From Macrococcus sp. 19Msa1099 (GTDB lineage: Bacteria > Bacillota > Bacilli > Staphylococcales > Staphylococcaceae), in NCBI GenBank assembly GCA_019357535.2, contig CP079955.1, positions 1,488,001 through 1,552,000 of the forward strand: a DNA stretch of 64,000 nucleotides, given 5' to 3'. The notes under the pieces are model-generated. The model was not told the origin of the DNA. It did not search any database and worked only from the letters and a program-made list of their open reading frames with translations. Within the stretch, counting starts at the first letter, position 1. Each line of letters starts with the position of its first letter. Both the position numbers and the translations under genes were made by a program. This document shows positions 55,271 to 62,891 of this stretch, one piece after another.

Positions 55271-56365
55271 TTAGTTATCTTTGCCATCTGCAAGTATTGC
55301 GTCAACAAGACAGTGTGCTTCTTCGTACTTCTCCTGGAAACTGTCCCCTTTTAATACGACCATCTTATCTTCCAGACCATGATATTTAATTTCATCCAGA
55401 AACATTTGATGCATATCAAGGCGTGCCTTTTCGTCTGCCATCGACATATCTCTGAAACCGTCATCTACATAATTCGTTGTTGGTGGTAATACGATAATGA
55501 GCGCCCATGTCTGAAGTGAGATATAGTAATCAAATACGGGTGCAATCTTCTCATAATCTTCTTTAGGTGCATAGAGTTTCGTATAAAGCTTCGTCGTCAT
55601 CACATCTGTATCTGCGAAGAATACTTTACGCGTTCCTGGAGAATGAATGTGTTTACGATTCAACTCAAACTGACCAATTCCAATTGTGTGTAAGTCCTTT
55701 ATATCCAGTTCATCATCGCGGACTTGTCTTGTTGTCTGATACTCTCTTGAATATTCCAAAGAATATGAGGTTGAATAGCGTCTTGCTAAGTCTCTCACGA
55801 GCGTTGTCTTTCCTGTACTTGCCGTTCCGATTATCAATATATTTTTAACGAAGAATCTTCGGAAAGGGCGTGTTACAAAATCCCAGTTTAAAATCGGATT
55901 CTCACGTATCGACGTTCCGCTGATACCGGTAATTCTGCGATCTACCTTTGTAATTTGTATCTCACTTTCTAGAAACGCTTCCGTGAAATATGTATCCAGT
56001 GGTTCAATATACTCCTCTTCTCCCACATAAAACGTTACAGATTCCATCGGTAAATCCAGGCTTACTGCTTGTGACTGAATCTTATCTCGTAATAAATCAA
56101 GTCATGGTGCCCATCCAGCCGGATACCTTGGAATATTCGTTTCATCGAGTGTGACCACGGTTACATTTTCATCGTCCTTTAGCAGTTCACGCATTGCCTT
56201 CACACGATTCATCAAGCTCATTCCTACTTTATCTCCTCTGTCATCATCATAACCAGAAACGATGACAAGTGCATTTTTATTCTCACGTTTTGCGCGAATA
56301 ATCTGTTCAAGATGTCCTACATGACATGGTGCAAATGTTCCGAAATATACCCCTAGATCTCTCAT
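55271..56365 (-). pseudogene. nadR: nadR interrupted by an in-frame TGA
   Basis: Two open segments in the same frame (56365-56102 and 56101-55271) together encode a full NadR of ~364 codons, split by a single TGA at 56104-56102. The first part has the NMN adenylyltransferase signature GTFAPCHVGHLEQI. After the stop, coding continues without frameshift into GEEEY, ISGTSIRENP (second NMNAT motif) and the ribosylnicotinamide kinase P-loop GTASTGKTTL. The stop follows GWAP, where related proteins have Trp in a GWxxW-like motif, so a TGG to TGA change is likely. The kinase half could still be made by reinitiation, but no ribosome-binding site is seen before the ATG at 56047. Sequencing error is also possible. 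Confidence 0.85.
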
Positions 56366-56522
56366 CCCAATACTCCTTTAATTTATTTCTACTTATTATA
56401 ACAATTTCACTTTAGATTGTACTCAATAAAGAAGATTTACAATCCTATACAATAAATTAATCTTTCTTTTAACGGATATTTACAATATTTCGCTACAATT
56501 AAATTAATTTAAGAGGGGGCTC

Positions 56523-56657
56523 ATGATGAAACTACTGAAAAAGGTTGTTATCGCATTTTTAACAATTATCTCATTACCATTCTTTATAGAAATAAGCTCT
56601 GAACCTGTCCAATCTGATTTTATCACGGAACATAAAAAAGCTCCGTCCGAAGACTAG
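56523..56657 (+). CDS. Candidate 44-residue secreted or membrane peptide
   Basis: AAGAGGGGG precedes two successive ATGs (56523, 56526); the frame ends in TAG at 56655-56657. The peptide has a Lys-rich start (MMKLLKK), a hydrophobic segment (VVIAFLTIISLPFFI) and a hydrophilic tail ending APSED, like a signal peptide plus short mature part. It stands between divergent nadR and convergent thiT, and its last bases form half of a small AAGCTC/GAGCTT hairpin. No match recognised. The ribosome-binding site and clear topology support it moderately. Confidence 0.5.
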   Translation: MMKLLKKVVIAFLTIISLPFFIEISSEPVQSDFITEHKKAPSED

Positions 56658-56660
56658 AGC

Positions 56661-57218
56661 TTAATATTTGTTATAATTTGCCACACTAAATAATCTCGGG
56701 GCTACAGTGAACAGGATTACCAGAATAATAATACATGTGATACCGTTAATAAGTGCAATTTGTCCGTTATAGAGCAATGAATACAACCATGCCGGCTGCC
56801 CTTTTGGCGCATAAGCTCCAAAATATACCCATCCCGACAAGAAATGAATGAAGTAGCGCGCGAAAACTGCAAGTGCCGTAAAGATTACAATCTTCATTTT
56901 ATTGACTGGCTGTCCAGCAAGTCCTGCGAGTCCAATCAATGTAAATGCGAACGCATAATCAAGAAAGCCCTGTAGGGGATGTACGATACTACCTGCTGCA
57001 TCTCCAACTGCAATCTGCAGTAATCCCCATAAGAATCCTGCCGTCATCCCTGCTTTAACACCTCTTCTGAATGACAGTAATAACACGGGTACCATCGAGA
57101 AGCTCAAGCTTAACCCGAAGAATATCCCTTTAATCTGTGAATCAATAAAGTCCAGCACCATTGCAAATGCTGCCATCATGGCAATTTCTAGCAATATGAC
57201 CGTTCTCTCTCTGTTCAT
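56661..57218 (-). CDS. thiT: Thiamine ECF transporter S component ThiT
   Basis: A 185-residue membrane protein with six helices, the size of ECF S components. The thiamine-binding YuaJ/ThiT hallmark is visible near the end: GAYAPKGQPAWLYSLLYNGQIALING, with the conserved Tyr, Trp and Asn residues. It binds thiamine and docks to the shared EcfAAT energising module encoded elsewhere. ATG 57218 has AAAGGAG upstream. A TPP riboswitch precedes it, which settles thiamine over the related riboflavin type RibU. Confidence 0.92.
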   Translation of the reverse strand: MNRERTVILLEIAMMAAFAMVLDFIDSQIKGIFFGLSLSFSMVPVLLLSFRRGVKAGMTAGFLWGLLQIAVGDAAGSIVHPLQGFLDYAFAFTLIGLAGLAGQPVNKMKIVIFTALAVFARYFIHFLSGWVYFGAYAPKGQPAWLYSLLYNGQIALINGITCIIILVILFTVAPRLFSVANYNKY

Positions 57219-57240
57219 AACCAATCTCCTTTCATTGCTT

Positions 57241-57328
57241 ATGAACCAGAAGCCACATTCCTGCGCAAGCATTACCTTACAGGTTCAAGCGTATCATCTC
57301 AGCACAATAGGCACCGCTTGTGGTTCAT
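57241..57328 (-). promoter_or_regulatory. TPP (THI-box) riboswitch controlling thiT
   Basis: On the minus strand the aptamer shows CTGAGATGATAC, GAACCTG and GGTAATGCTTGCG, the conserved TPP core, enclosed by P1 ATGAACCA / TGGTTCAT. No terminator lies between it and the ATG; the ribosome-binding site follows shortly, so control is probably translational. Confidence 0.93.
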
Positions 57329-57338
57329 AGCAATACTC

Positions 57339-57366
57339 ATTTTACACGAGTTAATAATATTTTCAA
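57339..57366 (-). promoter_or_regulatory. Promoter of thiT
   Basis: Minus strand -35 TTGAAA (57366-57361), 16-bp spacer, -10 TAAAAT (57344-57339). The start would be at about 57332, right before the TPP aptamer. Confidence 0.6.
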
Positions 57367-57428
57367 TAATTCACAATATTTATTAAAGGAATTTTTACAC
57401 AAATTAATAAATAATCCACAAAATTCTT

Positions 57429-57457
57429 TTGACCTTTTAAAGCGTTTTCATTATTAT
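57429..57457 (+). promoter_or_regulatory. Proline dehydrogenase promoter with cre in the spacer
   Basis: -35 TTGACC (57429-57434), 17-bp spacer, -10 TATTAT (57452-57457). The spacer holds TTAAAGCGTTTTCA (57437-57450), a 13/14 match to the cre consensus. CcpA binding there would block RNA polymerase. Confidence 0.75.
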
Positions 57458-57490
57458 TAAAATAATGAAAGACTACAAGGAGGATGTAAA

Positions 57491-58483
57491 ATGGGTTTAA
57501 CAAGAGATTTTTTCATCAAACTAAGTGAGAACGAAACATTGAATACAGCAGCTAAGAAATATGGTTTAGCATTAGGGGCACATAAAGTTGTTGCCGGAAC
57601 AGATATTGAGACGACAATCGAATCTATCCGCGCATTAAACGCAAAAAATATCTCTGCTACGGTGGATAACTTAGGAGAATTCGTCTTCTCAAAAGAAGAA
57701 GCGACAGCTGCTAAGAATAATATTCTAGAAATGATCCAGGCGATTTATGACACAGGTGTTGATGCACATATGTCGATTAAGTTAACACAGATTGGATTGG
57801 ATGTTGACCCTGAGTTCTGCTATGAAAACGTTCGTGAGATCTTAATGAAAGCTTATGAATGCGGCAATATGCATGTGAATATGGACACTGAAGATTACAG
57901 TCACACTGTACAGACATTCGAAATGTTAGATCGTTTAAAAGGTGAATTTAAAAATGTCGGTACTGTCATTCAGGCTTACCTTTTCCGTGCTTCTGAAGAA
58001 ATTGATAAATATCAGGACGTACGTCTACGCCTTGTAAAAGGTGCATATAAAGAAGATGCATCAATAGCATACCAATCAAAAGAAGAGATCGATGCGAACT
58101 ATATCAAGATCATCGAGCAACGTCTATTAAATGCGAAAGCAATGACTTCAATCGCAACACATGATCATAACATTATCGATCACGTGAAGAAATTTATTGC
58201 ACAGCATAACTTAAACAAAGACTTAATCGAATTCCAGATGCTGTATGGTTTCCGCTCTGAGCTTCAAGTAGAGATAGCAAATTCAGGATATAATTTCTGT
58301 ACATACGTACCTTACGGACAAGACTGGTACGGTTACTTCATGCGTCGCTTAGCTGAGCGTCCGCAAAACTTACAGCTTGTGTACAAATCCGTCGCAACAC
58401 CTGAAGTGAAGAAGAATGCTGGTATTGCAGCAGGTGCTGCAGTTGGTATCATCGCATTATCGAAATTATTAAAAAGAAAATAA
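57491..58483 (+). CDS. Proline dehydrogenase
   Basis: A 330-residue FAD-dependent ProDH that oxidises proline to pyrroline-5-carboxylate. The barrel contains KLTQIGLDVDPE, the flavin-contact region VIQAYLFRASEEI and RLRLVKGAYKE, and the substrate-binding YVPYGQDWYGYFMRRLAERPQN with paired arginines. The C-terminus has an unusual Ala/Gly-rich hydrophobic tail (NAGIAAGAAVGIIALSKLLKRK) that may anchor it at the membrane. AAGGAGG precedes the ATG. The P5C dehydrogenase gene is not adjacent. A cre in the promoter points to carbon repression. Confidence 0.93.
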   Translation: MGLTRDFFIKLSENETLNTAAKKYGLALGAHKVVAGTDIETTIESIRALNAKNISATVDNLGEFVFSKEEATAAKNNILEMIQAIYDTGVDAHMSIKLTQIGLDVDPEFCYENVREILMKAYECGNMHVNMDTEDYSHTVQTFEMLDRLKGEFKNVGTVIQAYLFRASEEIDKYQDVRLRLVKGAYKEDASIAYQSKEEIDANYIKIIEQRLLNAKAMTSIATHDHNIIDHVKKFIAQHNLNKDLIEFQMLYGFRSELQVEIANSGYNFCTYVPYGQDWYGYFMRRLAERPQNLQLVYKSVATPEVKKNAGIAAGAAVGIIALSKLLKRK

Positions 58484-58488
58484 AATAG

Positions 58489-58514
58489 ACCCCATGTGAA
58501 ATATCACATGGGGT
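58489..58514. terminator. Bidirectional terminator between proline dehydrogenase and ribH
   Basis: Perfect 11-bp stem ACCCCATGTGA / TCACATGGGGT with a 4-nt loop, between convergent units. Confidence 0.85.
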
Positions 58515-58519
58515 TCGTT

Positions 58520-58984
58520 TTATAATTCATCCATCATCTTATTCAAGTTTGCCATTTCAATCGCACTGATTGCAGCATCTCCACCTTTATTCCCTGCTTT
58601 TGTTCCTGCTCTTTCAATCGCCTGTTCAATACTTTCAGTTGTTACTACTCCGAAGATGACCGGTGTACCGTATTCTCCGGCTTTTGCAATACCTTTTGCC
58701 GCTTCATTACATACATAATCATAATGTGTCGTTGCCCCGCGTATAACACAACCTAACGTTATAACTGCATCGTACTTTTTCTTTTGTGCAAGCTTAGACG
58801 CTACAAAAGGAAGTTCAAAGGCACCTGGCACTAAAAATGTATCGATATCCTCTTTAACTACACCGTGTCGTTCTAAAGTATCGATTGCACCTTCAGTCAG
58901 GCGGTCTGTAATAAAATGATTAAAACGTGATGTAATGACTGCAATCTTTAAACCTTCACCTGTTAACTTTGCACTATAGTTCAT
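58520..58984 (-). CDS. ribH: 6,7-dimethyl-8-ribityllumazine synthase
   Basis: A 154-residue lumazine synthase that joins dihydroxybutanone phosphate with the RibD product. Substrate-binding blocks [35 protein letters not shown] and [13 protein letters not shown] are intact, and H87-type residues sit in THYD. It forms icosahedral or pentameric shells. Start overlaps ribBA stop by 4 bp. Last gene of the rib operon. Confidence 0.96.
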   Translation of the reverse strand: MNYSAKLTGEGLKIAVITSRFNHFITDRLTEGAIDTLERHGVVKEDIDTFLVPGAFELPFVASKLAQKKKYDAVITLGCVIRGATTHYDYVCNEAAKGIAKAGEYGTPVIFGVVTTESIEQAIERAGTKAGNKGGDAAISAIEMANLNKMMDEL

Positions 58985-60171
58985 ATTAAATTCTCCTTTA
59001 GTAAATGTCCTAGTTTTTGTTTTTTTGTTTCTAGATAATCTTTATTTTCATCAACACTTTGAAATTGATGGGGAATACGTTCAATCACTTCAATGCCATA
59101 GCGTTTTAATCCATCAATTTTGCGTGGATTATTCGTCAGTAACTCCACTTTATGAACACCGAGATCACGTAACATTGATGCTGCAACTGCATAGTCGCGC
59201 AAGTCGCTCCCAAATCCTAGCGCGTGATTTGCTTCTACCGTATCCATGCCCGCTTCTATTTTTTCATATGCTTTCAATTTATTAATAAGTCCGATACCGC
59301 GGCCTTCCTGTCTTAAATAAAGTAGTATACCGCCGTGCTTATCAATATGCTGCATCGCTTCTTCAAGCTGCTTGCCGCAATCACAACGTTTACTATGGAA
59401 GACATCACCTGTTAAGCATTCTGAATGGATGCGTATATGAGGGATGCCTTTGTAAGGTTTCACATAAGCGACATGTTCTTTATCCGAGTAAATTTCTTTA
59501 TAGCCATACATCTGAAATGTACCGAAATCTGTCGGCATACGTACTTTCGCTTCTCGTGTGACAAGTGGCTTCGTTGACTTAATATAGTCAATGATGGCAT
59601 CGATTGTAATCATCTTCAGGTCATGATTTTCTTTGTAAATGACTAAGTCATCACGTCTTGCCATCGTCCCATCATCTTTAATAATTTCACAGATGACGCC
59701 CGTCTCGCTTGCACCAGAGAGCTTTGCCAGATCCACACAAGCTTCTGTATGACCTTTTCGTTTAAGTACGCCACCTTGCTGTGCAATGAGCGGGAAGATA
59801 TGACCCGGCTGGTTAAATTGAGCTAACGTGACATTATTATCTGCCAGTGCTTTCACTGTCATAAAACGTTCCTTCGCACTGATACCTGTCGTCGTATCTT
59901 TATGATCGATACTGATTGTGAATGCCGTCTTATTCGGATCCTGGTTGTTCATGGTCATCGGTAGCAGTCCTAGTGTGTCGTTAAGTGCGTGAGAAATCGG
60001 CGCACAGACAAGACCTCTCGCATGTGTGATCATAAAGTTAATCGTCTCTTCAGACATAAAGTCTGTGATTGCAATCAAATCCCCTTCGTTTTCACGGTCT
60101 TCATCGTCAACTACGATTATAGGTTTACCAAGTTTCAAATCTTGCAGTGCTTCTTCAATGGAATCAAACAT
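58981..60171 (-). CDS. ribBA: Bifunctional DHBP synthase/GTP cyclohydrolase II
   Basis: A 396-residue fusion enzyme that starts both branches of riboflavin synthesis. Residues 1-~200 form RibB ([13 protein letters not shown], with [10 protein letters not shown] and [17 protein letters not shown]), making 3,4-dihydroxy-2-butanone 4-phosphate. Residues ~205-396 form RibA, with zinc ligands in [17 protein letters not shown] and RQEGRGIGL. The stop of ribE and the start here share one base (TAATG), so translation is coupled. Both active sites look complete. Confidence 0.96.
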   Translation of the reverse strand: MFDSIEEALQDLKLGKPIIVVDDEDRENEGDLIAITDFMSEETINFMITHARGLVCAPISHALNDTLGLLPMTMNNQDPNKTAFTISIDHKDTTTGISAKERFMTVKALADNNVTLAQFNQPGHIFPLIAQQGGVLKRKGHTEACVDLAKLSGASETGVICEIIKDDGTMARRDDLVIYKENHDLKMITIDAIIDYIKSTKPLVTREAKVRMPTDFGTFQMYGYKEIYSDKEHVAYVKPYKGIPHIRIHSECLTGDVFHSKRCDCGKQLEEAMQHIDKHGGILLYLRQEGRGIGLINKLKAYEKIEAGMDTVEANHALGFGSDLRDYAVAASMLRDLGVHKVELLTNNPRKIDGLKRYGIEVIERIPHQFQSVDENKDYLETKKQKLGHLLKENLI

Positions 60172-60794
60172 TACATCATCATCTCCAGTTTAGATAAAGT
60201 GAGTGTATCACTCGACTTCGTCTGATTTAGAATATATTTGCCAAGCATATCAAATTCGATATGCACTTTATCGCCAGTCTTAAGTGTATTAAGCATCGTG
60301 CTGCGTACCGTTTCAGGAATAATATTTAATGTGATTGAATTCGTCAGTTCAAAGATCGTGAGTGAAACGCCGTTCACTGCAATAGAACCTTTCGGAATGA
60401 CGTTGTTCTTAAACTGTGGTGGTAGTTCCAGTTCGATAATATATGTCTTTTCATTATGCTGGATACGTTTTACTGAGACACTAGTGTCGATATGTCCACT
60501 GACGAAGTGGCCACCAAGACGCGTCGTCGGCAGTAATGCACGTTCAAGATTTACTTGAGTGCCGGCTTTCATCGTATGAAAAAGCGTAATCGCACTAGTT
60601 CCACGCACGATGTCTACGGTAAACGATTGCGCATTAAATGACGTTACCGTTAAACATACACCGTTCACGCTGATTGAATCACCGATATGTATATCGGATA
60701 ATATTTCCTGACAGTTAATCATCATCACTGTCGTATCACTTTGCTGCTTTATCTGAGAAATTGTACCGACTTCTTCTACGATACCTGTAAACAA
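60171..60794 (-). CDS. ribE: Riboflavin synthase alpha subunit
   Basis: A 207-residue riboflavin synthase with two lumazine-binding barrels: residues 1-~97 (MFTGIVEEVGTI, VNGVCLTVTSF) and ~98-195 (GHFVSGHIDTSVSV, VNGVSLTIFEL). Dismutates two lumazines to riboflavin. Normal length. It lies 4 bp after ribD and overlaps ribBA by one base. Confidence 0.95.
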   Translation of the reverse strand: MFTGIVEEVGTISQIKQQSDTTVMMINCQEILSDIHIGDSISVNGVCLTVTSFNAQSFTVDIVRGTSAITLFHTMKAGTQVNLERALLPTTRLGGHFVSGHIDTSVSVKRIQHNEKTYIIELELPPQFKNNVIPKGSIAVNGVSLTIFELTNSITLNIIPETVRSTMLNTLKTGDKVHIEFDMLGKYILNQTKSSDTLTLSKLEMMM

Positions 60795-60798
60795 GAGA

Positions 60799-61824
60799 TC
60801 ACGCCTTTCTGTAAATAAGGAGTACGTCGTCGTCGAACTGATTTACAGAGACAAGATTAAAATGCGTCATATCACGCATTGAGGAAAGAGTATCAGTCGT
60901 TAAAAACTGATGTTTTGAAGTTCCACCTAACAGTTTCGGGGCAATGTAGTGGTGTATTTCGTTATAACACTTTGCTTCTATAAATGTGCGGATGGTCTGC
61001 ATTCCGCCTTCAATTAATAAATTACGGATGCGCTCATTATAAAGCGCTTTTAATATATCTTCTGGACTTAAGCGCGGGACATGGATGACCGTAATACCAT
61101 CGATATGCTGATCGATGGCTGAAACGATGATTAAACGCGACCTATCATAATCGTTATCGTCTTGTGTATTTAATACAAACGGACCATTTGTAACGATGAC
61201 TTTTTTAATGCGTTTATCTTTGTAAAGTCTCGCATCAAGGGTCGGCGTATCCTTTTTATATGTATTGTACCCAACCATAATCGCATCCATCCCGTAGCGC
61301 ACTTGATGCGCATGTGCACGAGATTTATCGTTCGTAATCCATTTGCTTATACTTTCATCATCGGCAGTTTTACCATCAATCGTTGTTGCCATCTTAATTG
61401 TGACATATGGTAGTGAAGATGTTTTACTCGTGAAAAATGGCGCGTAAAACGCAGCGATTGCGTCATCTTCTACCTTTTCAACTTCAATGCCTTTAGACTG
61501 CATATAGCTTACACCTGATGATAACGTTACATCTGACGCTGCATAGACAACCTTGCTTATGCCAGCAGCGACGATCTTTTCAGTACAAGGTGGCGTCTTC
61601 CCATGATGACTGCACGGCTCAAGCGTGCAATAAAGTGTCGCACCTTGCGCATGAGTCCCTGCCATATGAATCGCATTCACTTCAGCATGTGCCTCACCTT
61701 CAGTCAGATGCGCACCGATGCCAACAATGCGATCATCTTTCACGATGACACAGCCGACTGTCGGATTCATACCTGTCTGTCCTTCTGTCCATTTCACTAA
61801 TTCAAATGCTTTGTTAATATACAT
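60799..61824 (-). CDS. ribD: Bifunctional riboflavin biosynthesis protein RibD
   Basis: A 341-residue enzyme. The N-terminal deaminase (about 1-145) has zinc ligands in HAEVNAI and PCSHHGKTPPC. The C-terminal reductase (about 150-341) reads VTIKMATTIDGK and LLIEGGMQTIR. It deaminates and reduces the pyrimidine intermediate. First gene of ribD-E-BA-H. AGGAGG precedes the ATG, which lies after the FMN riboswitch leader and its terminator. Confidence 0.95.
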   Translation of the reverse strand: MYINKAFELVKWTEGQTGMNPTVGCVIVKDDRIVGIGAHLTEGEAHAEVNAIHMAGTHAQGATLYCTLEPCSHHGKTPPCTEKIVAAGISKVVYAASDVTLSSGVSYMQSKGIEVEKVEDDAIAAFYAPFFTSKTSSLPYVTIKMATTIDGKTADDESISKWITNDKSRAHAHQVRYGMDAIMVGYNTYKKDTPTLDARLYKDKRIKKVIVTNGPFVLNTQDDNDYDRSRLIIVSAIDQHIDGITVIHVPRLSPEDILKALYNERIRNLLIEGGMQTIRTFIEAKCYNEIHHYIAPKLLGGTSKHQFLTTDTLSSMRDMTHFNLVSVNQFDDDVLLIYRKA

Positions 61825-61841
61825 CTGTTCCTCCTATAAAA

Positions 61842-61873
61842 AAATCTCCCGAACAAAATATGCTCGGGAGATT
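61842..61873 (-). terminator. Terminator of the FMN riboswitch leader
   Basis: Minus strand AATCTCCCGA / TCGGGAGATT with a T-run, between the aptamer and ribD. FMN binding should favour it and stop rib transcription. Confidence 0.85.
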
Positions 61874-61964
61874 GGAAATTTAGGTTCAACAAATAAGACC
61901 ATAAAATGGATATCGTCGAGTTTTAAGTTATCAACAAATAAACCATCGATTAATGGTATCCTTA

Positions 61965-62086
61965 TTCTTTCTCCCATCCAGACTTTAACTGTCGGCCTCT
62001 GATTTTCAAAGAGTCAGCCTTATGCAGTGCATAAGGGTCGCGGGCTATCACCGCCGGTTGGGAATTTCACCCTGCCCCGAAAGAAT
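61965..62086 (-). promoter_or_regulatory. FMN riboswitch (RFN element)
   Basis: The aptamer in the ribD leader: minus strand GGGGCAGGGTGAAATTCCC, AACCGGCGGTGATAGCCCGCGA, GACTCTTTGAAAATCAGAGGCC and CAGTTAAAGTCTGGATGGGA, enclosed by TTCTTTC / GAAAGAA. All RFN helices are recognisable. Confidence 0.96.
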
Positions 62087-62089
62087 GTT

Positions 62090-62121
62090 ATTAACTTGTC
62101 TGTCAATTACGACAAGTTAAT
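62090..62121. promoter_or_regulatory. Inverted repeat at the rib transcription start
   Basis: A perfect 11-bp inverted repeat ATTAACTTGTC (62090-62100) and GACAAGTTAAT (62111-62121) overlapping the predicted -10 and start. It could be an operator beyond the riboswitch; no regulator is identified. Confidence 0.4.
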
Positions 62122-62148
62122 CGTATCGAAGTTTGACCGAAAAATCAA
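62120..62148 (-). promoter_or_regulatory. Promoter of the rib operon
   Basis: Minus strand -35 TTGATT (62148-62143), 17-bp spacer, -10 TACGAT (62125-62120). The start at about 62113 precedes the aptamer by ~27 nt. Confidence 0.55.
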
Positions 62149-62225
62149 TGGAAAGATTTCGGATGTTTTAGGTGGCGATGCTGAGGTGTGATAGCTGAGA
62201 AGTGTCCTTGATACGCAGTGAACGT

Positions 62226-62818
62226 CATCTTGGCTCATGTTTATTTTTTATGAGCCAACTTGGCGGTTCTCTATACGCGGTGAACGTCATCTTGGCTCAT
62301 GTTTATTTTTTATGAGCCAACTTGGTGGTTCTCTATACGCAGTGAACGTCATCTTGGCTCATGTTTATTTTTTATGAGCCAACTTGGTGGTTCTCTATAC
62401 GCAGTGAACGTCATCTTGGCTCATGTTTATTTTTTATGAGCCAACTTGGCGGTTCTCTATACGCGGTGAACGTCATCTTGGCTCATGTTTATTTTTTATG
62501 AGCCAACTTGGTGGTTCTCTATACGCAGTGAACGTCATCTTGGCTCATGTTTATTTTTTATGAGCCAACTTGGTGGTTCTCTATACGCAGTGAGCAGCAT
62601 CTTGGCTCATGTTTATTTTTTGTGAGCCAACTTGGTGGTTCTCTATACGCAGTGAGCAGCATCTTGGCTCATGTTTATTTTTTATGAGCCAACTTGGCGG
62701 TTCTCTATACGCGGTGAACGTCATCTTGGCTCATGTTTATTTTTTGTGAGCCAACTTGGTGGTTCTCTATACGCAGTGAGCAGCATCTTGGCTCATGTTT
62801 ATTTTTTGTGAGCCAACT
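62226..62818. repeat. Tandem array 2: ten 62-bp hairpin repeats
   Basis: Ten units start at 62226, 62288, 62350, 62412, 62474, 62536, 62598, 62660, 62722 and 62784, exactly 62 bp apart. The 36-bp core is the same as array 1, with a 9-bp stem (TTGGCTCAT / ATGAGCCAA). Units 7, 9 and 10 have an A to G change in the right arm that keeps a G-U pair. The 26-bp filler (GGCGG or GGTGG ... TATACGC ...) differs from array 1. In it a C/T and a G/A position vary together in every unit, and the ending is GAACGT or GAGCAG, giving unit types that recur at 1, 4 and 8. It fills most of the gap between the rib promoter and hutI. Confidence 0.96.
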
Positions 62819-62848
62819 CAATTCGCTCCCCTATCCGATACTCCCTAT

Positions 62849-62883
62849 AAAAAAATCACCCTCAACTTAAAATTGAGGGTGAT
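62849..62883 (-). terminator. Terminator of hutI
   Basis: Perfect 11-bp stem ATCACCCTCAA / TTGAGGGTGAT with a 7-nt loop and a minus-strand T-run, just after the hutI stop. Confidence 0.88.
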
Positions 62884-62891
62884 ACATCGTA

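Noticed and set aside
62226-62818. CRISPR array (ten units)
   Set aside because: Same reasons: fillers fall into two or three near-identical types, and unit types recur. No leader or cas genes.
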